Of a DNA stretch of 64,000 nt, positions 1-9,563 are shown in pieces. Source of the DNA: Vagococcus penaei (GTDB lineage Bacteria; Bacillota; Bacilli; Lactobacillales; Vagococcaceae); the NCBI RefSeq assembly GCF_001998885.1, contig NZ_CP019609.1, positions 1,476,001-1,540,000 on the forward strand. Reading direction: 5' to 3'. The notes under the pieces were generated by a model. It was given only the letters and a program-made list of their open reading frames with translations. It made no database searches and was not told the DNA's origin. Both the position numbers and the translations under genes were made by a program. Within the stretch, counting starts at the first letter, position 1; each line of letters begins with the position of its first letter.

Positions 1-626
1 TTCATTCCAGCAGATTTATTGTAGCCAATAAATACCTCGTCTTTAATATCAGAGAATGACACATGTTTTTTACTCGCTAAGGGATGACTTTTAGGGACGA
101 TTAAAACGATTTCATCATCATAGAGAAATTCCCGATTGATGTCATCTTTATAATCTTCAAACTCAAATTCACCACAAAAACCAACATCAATTGTCCCCTC
201 AATAATATTGGCCAAAATATTGTGGGTTGAAGTTTGGGTTAAATAGACATCCATGTTAGGGTATTCATTTTTAAAACGAGCAAGTCGTTGCGGTAAATAG
301 AAGGAAGAAGCTGTAAAAACACTCGATAGATTGAGTTCCCCCTGCTCTTGATGTGTGAGTCGTTCGATTTCATCCATTCCATTTTTTAAATGGGTCATTG
401 CCAAGGTGACATGTCCAGATAAAATTTTTCCGTGTTTCGTTAATTTAATGTTTCGACCGTTTTTTTCAAATAATTTCACATTTAATTGGGTTTCTAAACG
501 TGTCATTGCCTTACTAAGTGTGGAGTAACTAATATATAACTCATCAGCAGCCTCCGAAAAATTTAAGTGGCGGGCAGCGATTAAAAAATAATTTAAGTGT
601 TGAAAATTAATATGTTTCCAATACAT
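1..626 (-). CDS. LysR-family transcriptional regulator (C-terminus cut by window edge)
   Basis: About 208 codons are readable on the minus strand from the ATG at 624-626. An AAAGGATGG ribosome binding site lies about 8 nt upstream. The N-terminus has the LysR winged-helix pattern (HLNYFLIAARHLNFSEAA, then LYISYSTLSKAMTRLE and LFEKNGRNIKLT). The start of the substrate-binding domain follows (GTIDVGFCGEF, LIVPKSHPLA). LysR proteins are usually near 300 residues, so roughly the last third is outside the window. The gene is divergent from the C4 acyl-CoA operon across about 110 bp, the usual arrangement for a LysR activator and its target. Regulation of that operon is therefore likely but inferred, and the ligand is unknown. 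Confidence 0.9.
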   Translation of the reverse strand, partial: MYWKHINFQHLNYFLIAARHLNFSEAADELYISYSTLSKAMTRLETQLNVKLFEKNGRNIKLTKHGKILSGHVTLAMTHLKNGMDEIERLTHQEQGELNLSSVFTASSFYLPQRLARFKNEYPNMDVYLTQTSTHNILANIIEGTIDVGFCGEFEFEDYKDDINREFLYDDEIVLIVPKSHPLASKKHVSFSDIKDEVFIGYNKSAGM

Positions 627-666
627 GAAAACCATCCTTTCAAAGTTAAGTCAGCAAATCAAATTA

Positions 667-695
667 TTGACACTGCTATCATAACAATTTTGTAA
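667..695 (+). promoter_or_regulatory. Putative promoter of the C4 acyl-CoA operon
   Basis: TTGACA (667-672), a 17-nt spacer, then TTGTAA (690-695). The -35 is consensus and the -10 is weak, which suits an activator-dependent promoter next to a divergent LysR gene. A small palindrome, ACAATTTTGT, overlaps the -10. No convincing cre or Rex site is seen here. Confidence 0.5.
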
Positions 696-738
696 GGAAA
701 TACCAATTTTAGACTATCAGGAAAGTAGGAATTTTAAA

Positions 739-1926
739 ATGACTCGAAGTGTAATTTTAAGTGCGGTACGTACACCGTTTGGAAAATTAGGTGGTGTATT
801 TAGAGATGTGCCAGCTGTAGATTTAGGCGCAACAGCTATGAAAGCAGCTGTTCAAAAAAGTGGTGTTGCTATTGATGCAATCGATTATGTTGTGATGGGG
901 CAAGTATTACAAGCTGGCGTGGGCCAAATACCTTCGCGTCAAGCATCAATTAAAGCTGGATTAGACTGGTCAATTGGGTCAGAAACAATTAACAAAGTAT
1001 GCGCATCAAGTTTGCGTGCGGTAACATTAGCGGATCAAATGATTCGTTCAGGTGATTTAGATGTGGTATTAGCTGGCGGAATGGAAAGTATGTCGGATGC
1101 ACCTTTTGCTTCAAAAGACTTACGTTGGGGACAACGGATGTTTAACTCACAAATGGTGGACTTAATGGTTCATGATGGTTTGTGGGATGCTTATTACAAT
1201 CAACATATGGCGGTTAATGGCGGTTACGGTGCAGAGAAATATGGCATCAGTCGTGAAGCGCAAGATGAGTGGGCATTACGTAGCCAACAATTAGCAAGTC
1301 AAGCAATGGAATCAGGTGTGTTAGAAGAGGAAATTATTCCTGTAGAAGTGCCACAACGTAGAGGTGAGCCAATCGCTATAACCAAGGATGAAGCACCACG
1401 CCCGACAACAACATTAGCTGATTTACAACGTCTACAAGGACTATTTAAAGAAGGAAATACAATTACAGCTGGTAACGCACCAGGAACAAATGATGGTGCA
1501 TCAGCTTTAATGATTGCTTCAGAAGAAAAAGCTAAAGAATTGGGTATACAACCTTTAGCTACAATTTTGGGACACGCAGAAAGTGGTGTTGAAACGCGTT
1601 TAATTGCCAGTGCACCGGGACATGCGATTGAAAAATTGTTGAAAGAACATGATTTAACAATTGCTGACATCGATTTATTTGAAATCAATGAAGCTTTTGC
1701 AGCCGTGACTTTAGTGACACAAAAAATGTTAGATATTCCATCAGAAAAAATTAATGTTAACGGTGGAGCGATTGCCTTTGGACATCCAATTGGTGCTTCA
1801 GGCGGTCGTATTATTGGAACGCTCGTTCATGAAATGCGTCGACGTAAAGCTGTTTATGGTATTGCAGCAATTTGTAGCGGTGCGGCACAAGGTGATGCCG
1901 TATTAATCAAATGTGAATATAACTAA
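739..1926 (+). CDS. thlA: Acetyl-CoA C-acetyltransferase (thiolase)
   Basis: Condenses two acetyl-CoA to acetoacetyl-CoA, or the reverse thiolysis, in the cytoplasm. At 395 residues it has normal family length. Visible catalytic elements are the nucleophilic Cys88 in NKVCASSLRAV, His349 in GHPIGASGGR, and Cys379 in CSGAAQGDA. The last is a Bacillus-like variant of the more common CxGGGQG motif. The start is ATG with AGTAGGA upstream. It is the first gene of a co-directional set with hbd, crotonase and a CoA-transferase, so it probably feeds C4 metabolism. The mevalonate pathway is an alternative role, but the neighbours argue against it. Confidence 0.93.
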   Translation: MTRSVILSAVRTPFGKLGGVFRDVPAVDLGATAMKAAVQKSGVAIDAIDYVVMGQVLQAGVGQIPSRQASIKAGLDWSIGSETINKVCASSLRAVTLADQMIRSGDLDVVLAGGMESMSDAPFASKDLRWGQRMFNSQMVDLMVHDGLWDAYYNQHMAVNGGYGAEKYGISREAQDEWALRSQQLASQAMESGVLEEEIIPVEVPQRRGEPIAITKDEAPRPTTTLADLQRLQGLFKEGNTITAGNAPGTNDGASALMIASEEKAKELGIQPLATILGHAESGVETRLIASAPGHAIEKLLKEHDLTIADIDLFEINEAFAAVTLVTQKMLDIPSEKINVNGGAIAFGHPIGASGGRIIGTLVHEMRRRKAVYGIAAICSGAAQGDAVLIKCEYN

Positions 1927-1980
1927 ACATCATTAAATGAAACGACAACGATTAAATTAAATTTAAAGGGAGTAAGACAA

Positions 1981-2835
1981 ATGAACTTAGAAAAAATTAT
2001 GGTTATTGGATCAGGACAAATGGGTAACGGGATTGCGCAAGTATCAGCGCAAGCAGGATACCAAGTAATCTTAAATGATGTGAAACAAGAATTCGCTGAA
2101 AAAGGGTTAGCAAACATCACGAAAAACTTAACACGTGATGTTGAAAAAGGGCGTAAAACAGAAGAAGAAAAGCAAGCTGTTTTAGACCGAATTACATTAT
2201 CAACGGATAAAAAAGATGCTGCTAGCTGTCAATTAGTTATTGAAGCTGCCGTTGAGAATTTTGAGATTAAAAAAGCCATCTTTAAAGAATTAGATGAAAT
2301 TGTTTCTGAAGATGTGATTTTATCAACGAATACGTCATCATTACCAATCACGGACTTAGCTGCCGTAGTTAGTCATCCGGAGCGTTTTATTGGAATGCAC
2401 TTTATGAATCCAGTACCAGTCATGAAATTAGTTGAGATTATCCGTGGTATTCAAACACGTGATGATGTTTACGATGTGATTCACGAATTAAGTCTAAAAA
2501 TGAATAAAGTTCCAGTTGAAGTTAACGACTCATATGGTTTTGTTTCTAACCGTGTCTTAATGCCAATGATTAATGAAGCAGCATTTGCTTTGTATCAATC
2601 AGTTGCGACACCAGAAGCGATTGACCAAGTAATGGAATTAGGAATGAATCACCCAATGGGCCCATTGAAATTAGCTGATTTAATTGGTTTAGACACGTGT
2701 CTATCAATTATGCAAGTATTGTATGATGGCTTTAACGATCCAAAATATCGTCCATGTCCATTATTGAAAAAATATGTGGCTGCTGGTTATTTAGGTAAGA
2801 AAACTGGTCGTGGATTCTACACGTACGATAACTAA
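1981..2835 (+). CDS. hbd: 3-hydroxybutyryl-CoA dehydrogenase
   Basis: NAD(P)-dependent interconversion of acetoacetyl-CoA and 3-hydroxybutyryl-CoA. The 284-residue length is typical of the stand-alone bacterial enzyme. The Rossmann loop GSGQMGNGIAQ is at residues 10-20. The catalytic His140 lies in GMHFMNPVPVMKLVEI, and the C-terminal helical domain opens with NDSYGFVSNRVLMP. AAGGGAG precedes the ATG. It lies 54 nt downstream of the thiolase and 15 nt upstream of the crotonase, consistent with one transcript. Confidence 0.95.
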   Translation: MNLEKIMVIGSGQMGNGIAQVSAQAGYQVILNDVKQEFAEKGLANITKNLTRDVEKGRKTEEEKQAVLDRITLSTDKKDAASCQLVIEAAVENFEIKKAIFKELDEIVSEDVILSTNTSSLPITDLAAVVSHPERFIGMHFMNPVPVMKLVEIIRGIQTRDDVYDVIHELSLKMNKVPVEVNDSYGFVSNRVLMPMINEAAFALYQSVATPEAIDQVMELGMNHPMGPLKLADLIGLDTCLSIMQVLYDGFNDPKYRPCPLLKKYVAAGYLGKKTGRGFYTYDN

Positions 2836-2850
2836 ACGGAGGTAGCAAAG

Positions 2851-3633
2851 ATGACACACTACAATACAGTTTTATTAGAAATAGATAAACAAATTGCCAC
2901 ATTAACAATTAACCGTCCGCAAAGTTTAAATGCTTTGAATCAACAGACGTTAGAAGAAATTGAACAAGCTGTTCAGTCATTAAACATGCGTGAAGTCCGT
3001 GTATTAATCATTACTGGTTCTGGCGAGAAGGCTTTTGTTGCAGGAGCCGATATTAAAGAAATGGCAGCTAAGACAGCACTTGAGGCACGTGAATTCTCCT
3101 TATTAGGTAATCGTGTTTTCCGTGCCATTGATGAGCTACCAATTCCAGTTATTGCGGCAATTAATGGCTATGCTCTAGGTGGTGGTTTAGAGTTGGCTAT
3201 GGCTTGTGATGTGAGATTTGCTTCAACCAAAGCAGTTGCCGGTTTACCAGAAGTTAATTTAGGTGTGATTCCTGGTTTTGGTGGCACGCAAAGGTTGTCA
3301 CGTATTATCGGACTACCGAAAGCTTTAGAACTAATGTTTGAAGCAGCTAATGTCCGCTCTGAAGAAGGGTTATCAATCGGATTATTTAATCGCGTATTTG
3401 AACCAGAAGCACTTCTGGCTGAAACAATAGCTTATGCAGAAAAAATCATTAAAAAAGGCCCGATTGCCGTTAAATTCGTTAAAGAAGCGGCCAAAACTGG
3501 TTATGAAATGCCAATTGACCAAGCACTTGGCTTAGAAGCAGAGTTATTTGGCTTAACATTTGCGACTGAAGACCAGACAGAAGGTATGACAGCTTTTATT
3601 GAAAAACGTGCTGCAACATTTAAAAATCAATAA
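2851..3633 (+). CDS. crt: Enoyl-CoA hydratase / crotonase (short-chain)
   Basis: Reversible hydration of crotonyl-CoA to 3-hydroxybutyryl-CoA. The crotonase fold signatures are present: oxyanion-hole segments AFVAGADIKEM (61-71) and GYALGGGLELAMACD (106-120). The two catalytic glutamates are Glu114 and Glu134 (LPEVNLGVIPGFGG), 20 residues apart as in rat ECH (144/164). At 260 residues it is full length. AACGGAGG precedes the ATG. Third gene of the C4 operon. Substrate preference for C4 is inferred from the neighbours. Confidence 0.93.
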   Translation: MTHYNTVLLEIDKQIATLTINRPQSLNALNQQTLEEIEQAVQSLNMREVRVLIITGSGEKAFVAGADIKEMAAKTALEAREFSLLGNRVFRAIDELPIPVIAAINGYALGGGLELAMACDVRFASTKAVAGLPEVNLGVIPGFGGTQRLSRIIGLPKALELMFEAANVRSEEGLSIGLFNRVFEPEALLAETIAYAEKIIKKGPIAVKFVKEAAKTGYEMPIDQALGLEAELFGLTFATEDQTEGMTAFIEKRAATFKNQ

Positions 3634-3665
3634 GGAATAATCAATCATTGGAGGATGGATGCATA

Positions 3666-4997
3666 ATGAAAGACTTACAAACGAAGTATAATGAAAAAAA
3701 GATGAGCCCAGAAGATGCAATAAAATTCTTATCCCCAGGAGATGCAGTTGTTTACCCAATTGCCCCCGGTGAACCAAAATTACTTCATGATGCATTGTGT
3801 CAATATGAAGGACTTGATGACAATAAACTTTACAGAACGCTAACGAATGTACCAACTTATGATTTACCAAAAGACAAATTAAAACAAATTTCAATCTTTT
3901 TAGGCGGTGACCGTCAGTTAATGAATGATGGTGTAGTCGAGTTGTTACCAAACCATTTTGGTGACACGGTTGATTTAATTAAAATGCGTGAAGAAGAAAT
4001 TGTTTTGATGTTTAATGCATCACCTATGGATGAGAAAGGCTACTTCTCATTAGGTTTAGCAAACGCATACGTTGGAGGATTATTAGATTCAGCTTCAAAA
4101 ATCATTATCGAAGTAAATGAAAATTGTCCGTATACATATGGCGAAAATCATCATGTTCATATTGATGATGTCACAGCATTAATCGAAAGTAGTGAACCAT
4201 TACCAACTATCCCTGAACCAGTGATTGATGAAAAATCAGAAGCGATTGGTAAAATTATTGCTGATTTAGCTCCAGATGGCGCAACATTACAAATCGGCTA
4301 CGGATCTGTACCGTCAGCGGTTATGAATAATTTGACTACGAAAAAACGTTTAGGTTTTCATACAGAGATGTTACCAGATAAAGTAATTGATTTATATAAT
4401 TCTGGTTCATTAGACAATACTCAAAAAGAAACGTATGTTGGAAAAACAGTGACTACCTTTGCGATGGGGACACCTAAATTATATGAATGGTTACACAAAA
4501 ATGAAGATATTTATTTTGTACCAGTAAACCAATCAAATTCAATTAGAGAAATTGCTAAAGAAGGTAACTTATATACCATCAACGCAACCATCCAAGTTGA
4601 TTTACTAGGTCAATGTAACTCAGAAAAATTACCAAATAAATATTATTCGTCAACAGGTGGTCAGTCTGACTTTGGTAAAGGTGTTCGAATGGCAGAAAAT
4701 GGGGTTGGTATCATTGCTTTGAATTCAACAGCGGCTAATGATACAGTCTCAACAATTGTGCCATCATTGTACGCTGGTGCGGCTGTAACGACGTCAAAAA
4801 ATGATGTTGATTATATTGTCACTGAATATGGTGCAGCTCGTTTGAAAGGTAAGACAATCAATGAGCGCGTTGAAGCATTGATTAATATTGCCCATCCACG
4901 TTTTAGAGATGAGTTACGACAAGAAGCAATCAAATTAAAATATTTGGCTGCTGAAACAGATGAATTAGAAGAAACTGAAGAATTAGTTTTAGCTTAA
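3666..4997 (+). CDS. Acetyl-CoA hydrolase/CoA-transferase family protein (butyryl- or 4-hydroxybutyryl-CoA transferase-like)
   Basis: Family I-type CoA-transferase of 443 residues, likely exchanging CoA between a short acyl-CoA and acetate. The predicted catalytic Glu lies in GFHTEMLPDKVIDLYNSG (about residue 234). The nucleotide/CoA-binding GYGSVPSAVM and the family hallmark STGGQSDFGKGVRMA are present. The reading frame also opens at a TTG at 3648, but that overlaps GGAGGATGG (3650-3658), which correctly positions the ATG at 3666. Last gene of the operon, followed by a strong terminator. Whether it makes butyrate, uses butyrate or handles 3-hydroxybutyrate or crotonate cannot be told from the sequence. 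Confidence 0.85.
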   Translation: MKDLQTKYNEKKMSPEDAIKFLSPGDAVVYPIAPGEPKLLHDALCQYEGLDDNKLYRTLTNVPTYDLPKDKLKQISIFLGGDRQLMNDGVVELLPNHFGDTVDLIKMREEEIVLMFNASPMDEKGYFSLGLANAYVGGLLDSASKIIIEVNENCPYTYGENHHVHIDDVTALIESSEPLPTIPEPVIDEKSEAIGKIIADLAPDGATLQIGYGSVPSAVMNNLTTKKRLGFHTEMLPDKVIDLYNSGSLDNTQKETYVGKTVTTFAMGTPKLYEWLHKNEDIYFVPVNQSNSIREIAKEGNLYTINATIQVDLLGQCNSEKLPNKYYSSTGGQSDFGKGVRMAENGVGIIALNSTAANDTVSTIVPSLYAGAAVTTSKNDVDYIVTEYGAARLKGKTINERVEALINIAHPRFRDELRQEAIKLKYLAAETDELEETEELVLA

Positions 4998-5012
4998 TAA
5001 TTAAATAGTTAG

Positions 5013-5044
5013 GCCCTCTCACAATGATGAGAGGGCTTTTATTT
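5013..5044 (+). terminator. Rho-independent terminator of the C4 acyl-CoA operon
   Basis: GCCCTCTC (5013-5020) pairs with GAGAGGGC (5029-5036) across an 8-nt loop and is followed by TTTTATTT. Confidence 0.93.
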
Positions 5045-5254
5045 ATACTATAAATCAAGATATCAGACTTTGGTACAATGTTTTACGGTTCTTTATAGGT
5101 TACAATAGACTTAGTTGACGTAACGAGAGTCATACGTCATCATTCAAATAAAACAAATGAGCTTATTAAATGAAAGTGTAAGGTGTTTCATGAGCTTTTT
5201 TGTTAAAAGTGCGTTATAATAATCTACATATAATAAACAGGAAGGTGACGATAT
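5045..5254. other. Intergenic region before csbD, with a small hairpin
   Basis: No gene is seen. ATGAAA (5170-5175) pairs with TTTCAT (5086+100, i.e. 5186-5191) and is followed by GAGCTTTTTT. This could be a weak terminator or a leader hairpin. TATAAT at 5215-5220 may be the -10 of the CsbD gene, but no good -35 is visible. Confidence 0.35.
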
Positions 5255-5698
5255 ATGAAGAAAAAAGCGGGATTAGTTATTGGTGCAGCAGGTGCAGTTT
5301 TTGCTTATGCTGTTTGGAAAAAGATGCAAGAGCCACATTATAATAAGGATACAATCAAAGGTAAAGTGAAAGAATTTGCTGGAGATAAGTTAGACAATGA
5401 TGATTTACGTGCTGAAGGTATCGTTGACCAATTAGTGGGTGGCTCAAAAGAAGTTGTCAATGACATTGCAAATAATACTACGCAATTTGTTGATAAAATG
5501 ATGGGTGCTGGCTCGAGTGATCAATTAAAAGGTCACGCGGAAGAAATGGCGGGTAAAATGGCTCATGACCCTATGAAACAAGCTGAAGGTAAGGTAGATC
5601 AAGCAATGGGTAAAACGAAAGCATTCTCAGAAGATATAAAAGAAAAAGCTACTGAGAAGTTAAATCACCCACATGATACTCATCATCCGAAACATTAA
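5255..5698 (+). CDS. Membrane-anchored CsbD-like general stress protein with two repeats
   Basis: 147 residues. An N-terminal basic stretch and hydrophobic segment (KKKAGLVIGAAGAVFAYAVW) look like a membrane anchor. Two CsbD-type repeats follow: IKGKVKEFAGDKL...AEGIVDQLVGG near 34-65 and QLKGHAEEMAGKM...AEGKVDQAMGK near 90-123. Classical CsbD proteins are about 60-70 residues, soluble and single-repeat, so this is a duplicated, tethered form. The C-terminus is His-rich. CsbD proteins are stress-induced in Bacillus (SigB regulon), but their biochemical role is unknown. AGGAAGG lies about 9 nt before the ATG. Confidence 0.8.
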   Translation: MKKKAGLVIGAAGAVFAYAVWKKMQEPHYNKDTIKGKVKEFAGDKLDNDDLRAEGIVDQLVGGSKEVVNDIANNTTQFVDKMMGAGSSDQLKGHAEEMAGKMAHDPMKQAEGKVDQAMGKTKAFSEDIKEKATEKLNHPHDTHHPKH

Positions 5699-5721
5699 TT
5701 TTATTCAAACTAATAACCAGG

Positions 5722-5762
5722 AAAAGCCATTATTGCGTATTTTCGCATAATGGCTTTTTCTA
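5722..5762 (+). terminator. Terminator after the CsbD-like gene
   Basis: AAAAGCCATTATTGCG pairs with CGCATAATGGCTTTT (one bulged base) around a short TATTTT loop, ending in a T tract at 5755-5759. Confidence 0.9.
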
Positions 5763-5881
5763 TTCGAGATAAGTTGGATGATTGATATGAATTCAGTGAA
5801 TTACTTACTTGATATGTTTTTATTTTTGCGTAAAGATGATAGAATACAACAGGAGACTGTAAAAAAGAAAAGGTGACGATA

Positions 5882-6916
5882 ATGACATTAAGTACTTCAG
5901 ATTTTGATTTTTATTTACCAGAGGAATTAATTGCACAAACACCCTTGAAAAATCGAGTATCTTCTCGATTATTGGTATTAGACAGCAAAACTGGTCAGAT
6001 GCAAGACAAGCATTTTTCAGATATTATTGATGAACTTCATCCTGGAGATGCTCTAGTGATGAATAATACTCGCGTCTTACCCGCGCGTTTACATGGTGAA
6101 AAGCCCGATACTGGTGGACACTTGGAAGTGTTGTTATTAACTAATACTGAAGGTGACACGTGGGAAACACTGATTAAGCCAGCAAAGCGTGCGAAAAAAG
6201 GGACTGTCATTTCGTTTGGTGACGGACGATTAATGGCAACGGTTACGGAAGAGTTAGAACATGGTGGTCGTATGATTGACTTCACCTATGATGGTGTTTT
6301 TTTAGAAACATTAGAATCACTTGGTGAGATGCCATTACCACCATATATTAAAGAAAAACTCGAAGATAACGACCGCTATCAAACTGTTTATGCAAAAGAA
6401 AATGGCTCAGCAGCAGCACCAACAGCTGGATTACATTTCACGAAAGATTTGTTAGAAAAGATTGCTGCTAAAGGGGTTAAATTGGTTTACCTAACACTGC
6501 ATGTTGGTTTAGGAACCTTTAGACCTGTTAGTGTTGATGATGTTGAAAATCATACAATGCACAGTGAATTTTATCGTTTAACAGAAGAAGCAGCTACCGA
6601 ATTACGTGCGATTAAAGCCGCTGGTGGTCGAATTGTTGCAGTCGGTACCACTTCGATTCGGACATTAGAAACAATTGGCATCAAGTTCAATGGTGAGATT
6701 CACGCAGATAGTGGTTGGACAGATATTTTTATCAAACCAGGTTATACATTTAAATTGGTTGACGCTTTTTCAACTAATTTTCATTTACCAAAGTCAACAT
6801 TAATTATGTTGGTTAGTGCATTTGCAGGCAGAGAAACAACACTGGCGGCCTATGCACATGCTGTGACTGAAAGATATCGTTTCTTTAGTTTTGGCGATGC
6901 CATGTTTGTTAAATAA
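5882..6916 (+). CDS. queA: S-adenosylmethionine:tRNA ribosyltransferase-isomerase
   Basis: Transfers and isomerises the ribosyl moiety of SAM onto preQ1-modified tRNA, making epoxyqueuosine. 344 residues. Typical QueA segments include [41 protein letters not shown] and [12 protein letters not shown] nine bases upstream (5873) is in frame but is part of AGGTG, which serves as ribosome binding site for the ATG at 5882. It is followed after 19 nt by tgt and then yajC, the common Firmicutes order. No preQ1 riboswitch is visible upstream. Confidence 0.95.
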   Translation: MTLSTSDFDFYLPEELIAQTPLKNRVSSRLLVLDSKTGQMQDKHFSDIIDELHPGDALVMNNTRVLPARLHGEKPDTGGHLEVLLLTNTEGDTWETLIKPAKRAKKGTVISFGDGRLMATVTEELEHGGRMIDFTYDGVFLETLESLGEMPLPPYIKEKLEDNDRYQTVYAKENGSAAAPTAGLHFTKDLLEKIAAKGVKLVYLTLHVGLGTFRPVSVDDVENHTMHSEFYRLTEEAATELRAIKAAGGRIVAVGTTSIRTLETIGIKFNGEIHADSGWTDIFIKPGYTFKLVDAFSTNFHLPKSTLIMLVSAFAGRETTLAAYAHAVTERYRFFSFGDAMFVK

Positions 6917-6935
6917 TAAGAAAGTAGGGATATAG

Positions 6936-8081
<1,146 letters not shown>

Positions 8082-8162
8082 CTTTAATGCTTTATATATA
8101 GAGTAATTGTCTAAAATTTGTTAGAATTAATCATGACTTTAAAAGAATAGGGAGTGTATTGA

Positions 8163-8534
8163 ATGCCAGGAGCAGGTATCGGTGGTATGTTAATTCCATT
8201 AATTTTAATTGGTGGGATGATGTTTATGATGACACGTTCACAAAAAAAACAACAACAAAAACGTCAAGATTTATTAAATAATATGGCGGTTGGGAGTGAA
8301 GTTGTCACAATTGGTGGACTTTACGGTGTTGTTAGTGAAATTGATGAAACAAAAGGTACTGTGACATTAGATTGTGAAGGTATTTTATTAGAGTTTGAAA
8401 AAAATGCCATCAAAACAGTTAAACCAGCGTCAACAACAATGACTCATGAAGTAAAAGAAACTGAAGTTATTGGTGAAGATGGTTCAGTTGAAAAAACTGA
8501 AGAAGTTATCACTGATGAGAAGAAAGAAGATTAA
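8163..8534 (+). CDS. yajC: Preprotein translocase subunit YajC
   Basis: Small single-pass protein associated with the SecDF complex. 123 residues. The N-terminal membrane segment (MLIPLILIGGMMFMMTRSQKKQQQK) is followed by the conserved VGSEVVTIGGLYGVVSEID barrel. The acidic tail (rich in E, D and K) is longer than in many homologues. GGGAGTG precedes the ATG. The position after tgt is the classical one. Confidence 0.93.
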   Translation: MPGAGIGGMLIPLILIGGMMFMMTRSQKKQQQKRQDLLNNMAVGSEVVTIGGLYGVVSEIDETKGTVTLDCEGILLEFEKNAIKTVKPASTTMTHEVKETEVIGEDGSVEKTEEVITDEKKED

Positions 8535-8556
8535 TCCAATCTTATGATTAAATAGA

Positions 8557-8593
8557 GACGATAATTGGGCTACGGCTTGATTATCGTTTTTTT
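8557..8593 (+). terminator. Terminator after yajC
   Basis: CGATAAT (8559-8565) pairs with ATTATCG (8580-8586), followed by seven T. It ends the queA-tgt-yajC unit. Confidence 0.8.
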
Positions 8594-8678
8594 ATTATCC
8601 TTAATATAGAAACAAGAAAATAGCTTTCGATAAATGTAACACGTAAACTGAATACAATAAGTTAAAGGAGTGAAGAGG

Positions 8679-9440
8679 ATGCTACTTAAAACAATCAAGC
8701 GGCATATTAGCCATGTGCCAATTTTAGAAGTTTTCCCAGAAGGAGCAGATTACAACGCTTTGCCATTAGTTATTTACTATCATGGGTGGCAGACATCAAA
8801 AGAGTTAGGTCTAACTAATGCGCGTAAAATCGCTAAATACAATATTCGAGTTGTCTTACCAGATGCTATGTTTCATGGCGACCGTCAACTGGCAACTATT
8901 TCCACTATTCCGTCATTTACATTTTGGTCGAGTATACAACATAATCTTAGTGAATTTGATTTAATCGTTCGATTTTATCAAGAGAGAAGGTTGATTAAGG
9001 ACAATCAAATTGGTGTAGCAGGTTTTTCAATGGGTGGAATGACCACAGCGGGACTATTGACTAAACATCCTGAGATTAAAGCGGCAGCGATTTTGATGGG
9101 AACGCCGAATTATCAAGCATTTATCCAAAAGATGCAGCGTGTATTAGAAGAACGGAAAATTAGTGTTCCAAAAGATTTATCTGATTTATTGTCGTGGACA
9201 GATAACTATGATTTAAGCCGGCAACCTGAGAAGCTTCAAGGCCGACCGCTTTATTTTTGGCATGGTACTGAGGATGAAAAAATTGATTATCAACAAGCTT
9301 ATGAATTTTTTAGTCGGTACCAAACCCAACTGTATGGAGAGAAAATGGTTTTTGATACAGGTATCGGAGACCGTCACTTATTGAAACCACCAACGATGCA
9401 AAAGACAGCTGACTTCTTTAACAACTGGCTAAATAGTTAA
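8679..9440 (+). CDS. Alpha/beta hydrolase (YitV-like esterase/peptidase family)
   Basis: 253 residues, no signal peptide. The nucleophile elbow is GFSMGG (about residues 113-118). The probable acid is the Asp in HGTEDEKIDY, and the catalytic His lies in GDRHLLKPP near the C-terminus, so the triad order is complete. The oxyanion region YYHGW occurs early. An upstream in-frame GTG (8670) overlaps the AAGGAG ribosome binding site (8665-8670), so ATG 8679 is preferred. The gene stands alone between yajC and adhE. Substrate unknown; a carboxylesterase or acyl-peptide hydrolase are both possible. Confidence 0.8.
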   Translation: MLLKTIKRHISHVPILEVFPEGADYNALPLVIYYHGWQTSKELGLTNARKIAKYNIRVVLPDAMFHGDRQLATISTIPSFTFWSSIQHNLSEFDLIVRFYQERRLIKDNQIGVAGFSMGGMTTAGLLTKHPEIKAAAILMGTPNYQAFIQKMQRVLEERKISVPKDLSDLLSWTDNYDLSRQPEKLQGRPLYFWHGTEDEKIDYQQAYEFFSRYQTQLYGEKMVFDTGIGDRHLLKPPTMQKTADFFNNWLNS

Positions 9441-9482
9441 AGTTAAAATAAAATTAATCAATAAAAAAATTAACTTTTTAGA

Positions 9483-9498
9483 TAGAAAACGTATTCAT
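9483..9498 (+). promoter_or_regulatory. cre-like CcpA site upstream of adhE
   Basis: TAGAAAACGTATTCAT matches WTGNAARCGNWWWCAW at 15 of 16 positions; the single mismatch is the second base. It is centred about 40 bp upstream of the -35 hexamer. At that distance, activation or upstream repression by CcpA are both possible. Confidence 0.65.
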
Positions 9499-9506
9499 TG
9501 ATAATT

Positions 9507-9524
9507 AAGTGAAAAATATCACAA
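9507..9524 (+). promoter_or_regulatory. Rex-like operator 1 upstream of the adhE -35
   Basis: AAGTGA-N6-TCACAA matches the Rex consensus TTGTGA-N6-TCACAA with 10 of 12 half-site bases and correct spacing. It lies 6 bp upstream of the -35. Rex is the NADH-sensing repressor of fermentative genes, and adhE is a classical target. Confidence 0.65.
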
Positions 9525-9530
9525 AAAGAG

Positions 9531-9559
9531 TTTACAATGATTAAAAAATACGGTATATT
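9531..9559 (+). promoter_or_regulatory. adhE promoter
   Basis: TTTACA (9531-9536), 17-nt spacer, TATATT (9554-9559). The transcript would start near 9566, giving a short leader of about 35 nt before the ATG. Confidence 0.8.
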
Positions 9560-9563
9560 CTAA

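Noticed and set aside
3553-3951. Minus-strand open frame of about 130 codons
   Set aside because: Antisense to crt and the CoA-transferase, whose motifs are intact; no ribosome binding site or family resemblance.
739-4997. Polyhydroxybutyrate synthesis operon
   Set aside because: No phaC, phaB or phasin is present; hbd is of the NAD-linked 3-hydroxyacyl-CoA dehydrogenase type and a CoA-transferase ends the operon.
5763-5881. preQ1 riboswitch upstream of queA
   Set aside because: Only a short AT-rich promoter region is seen; no preQ1 aptamer pattern.
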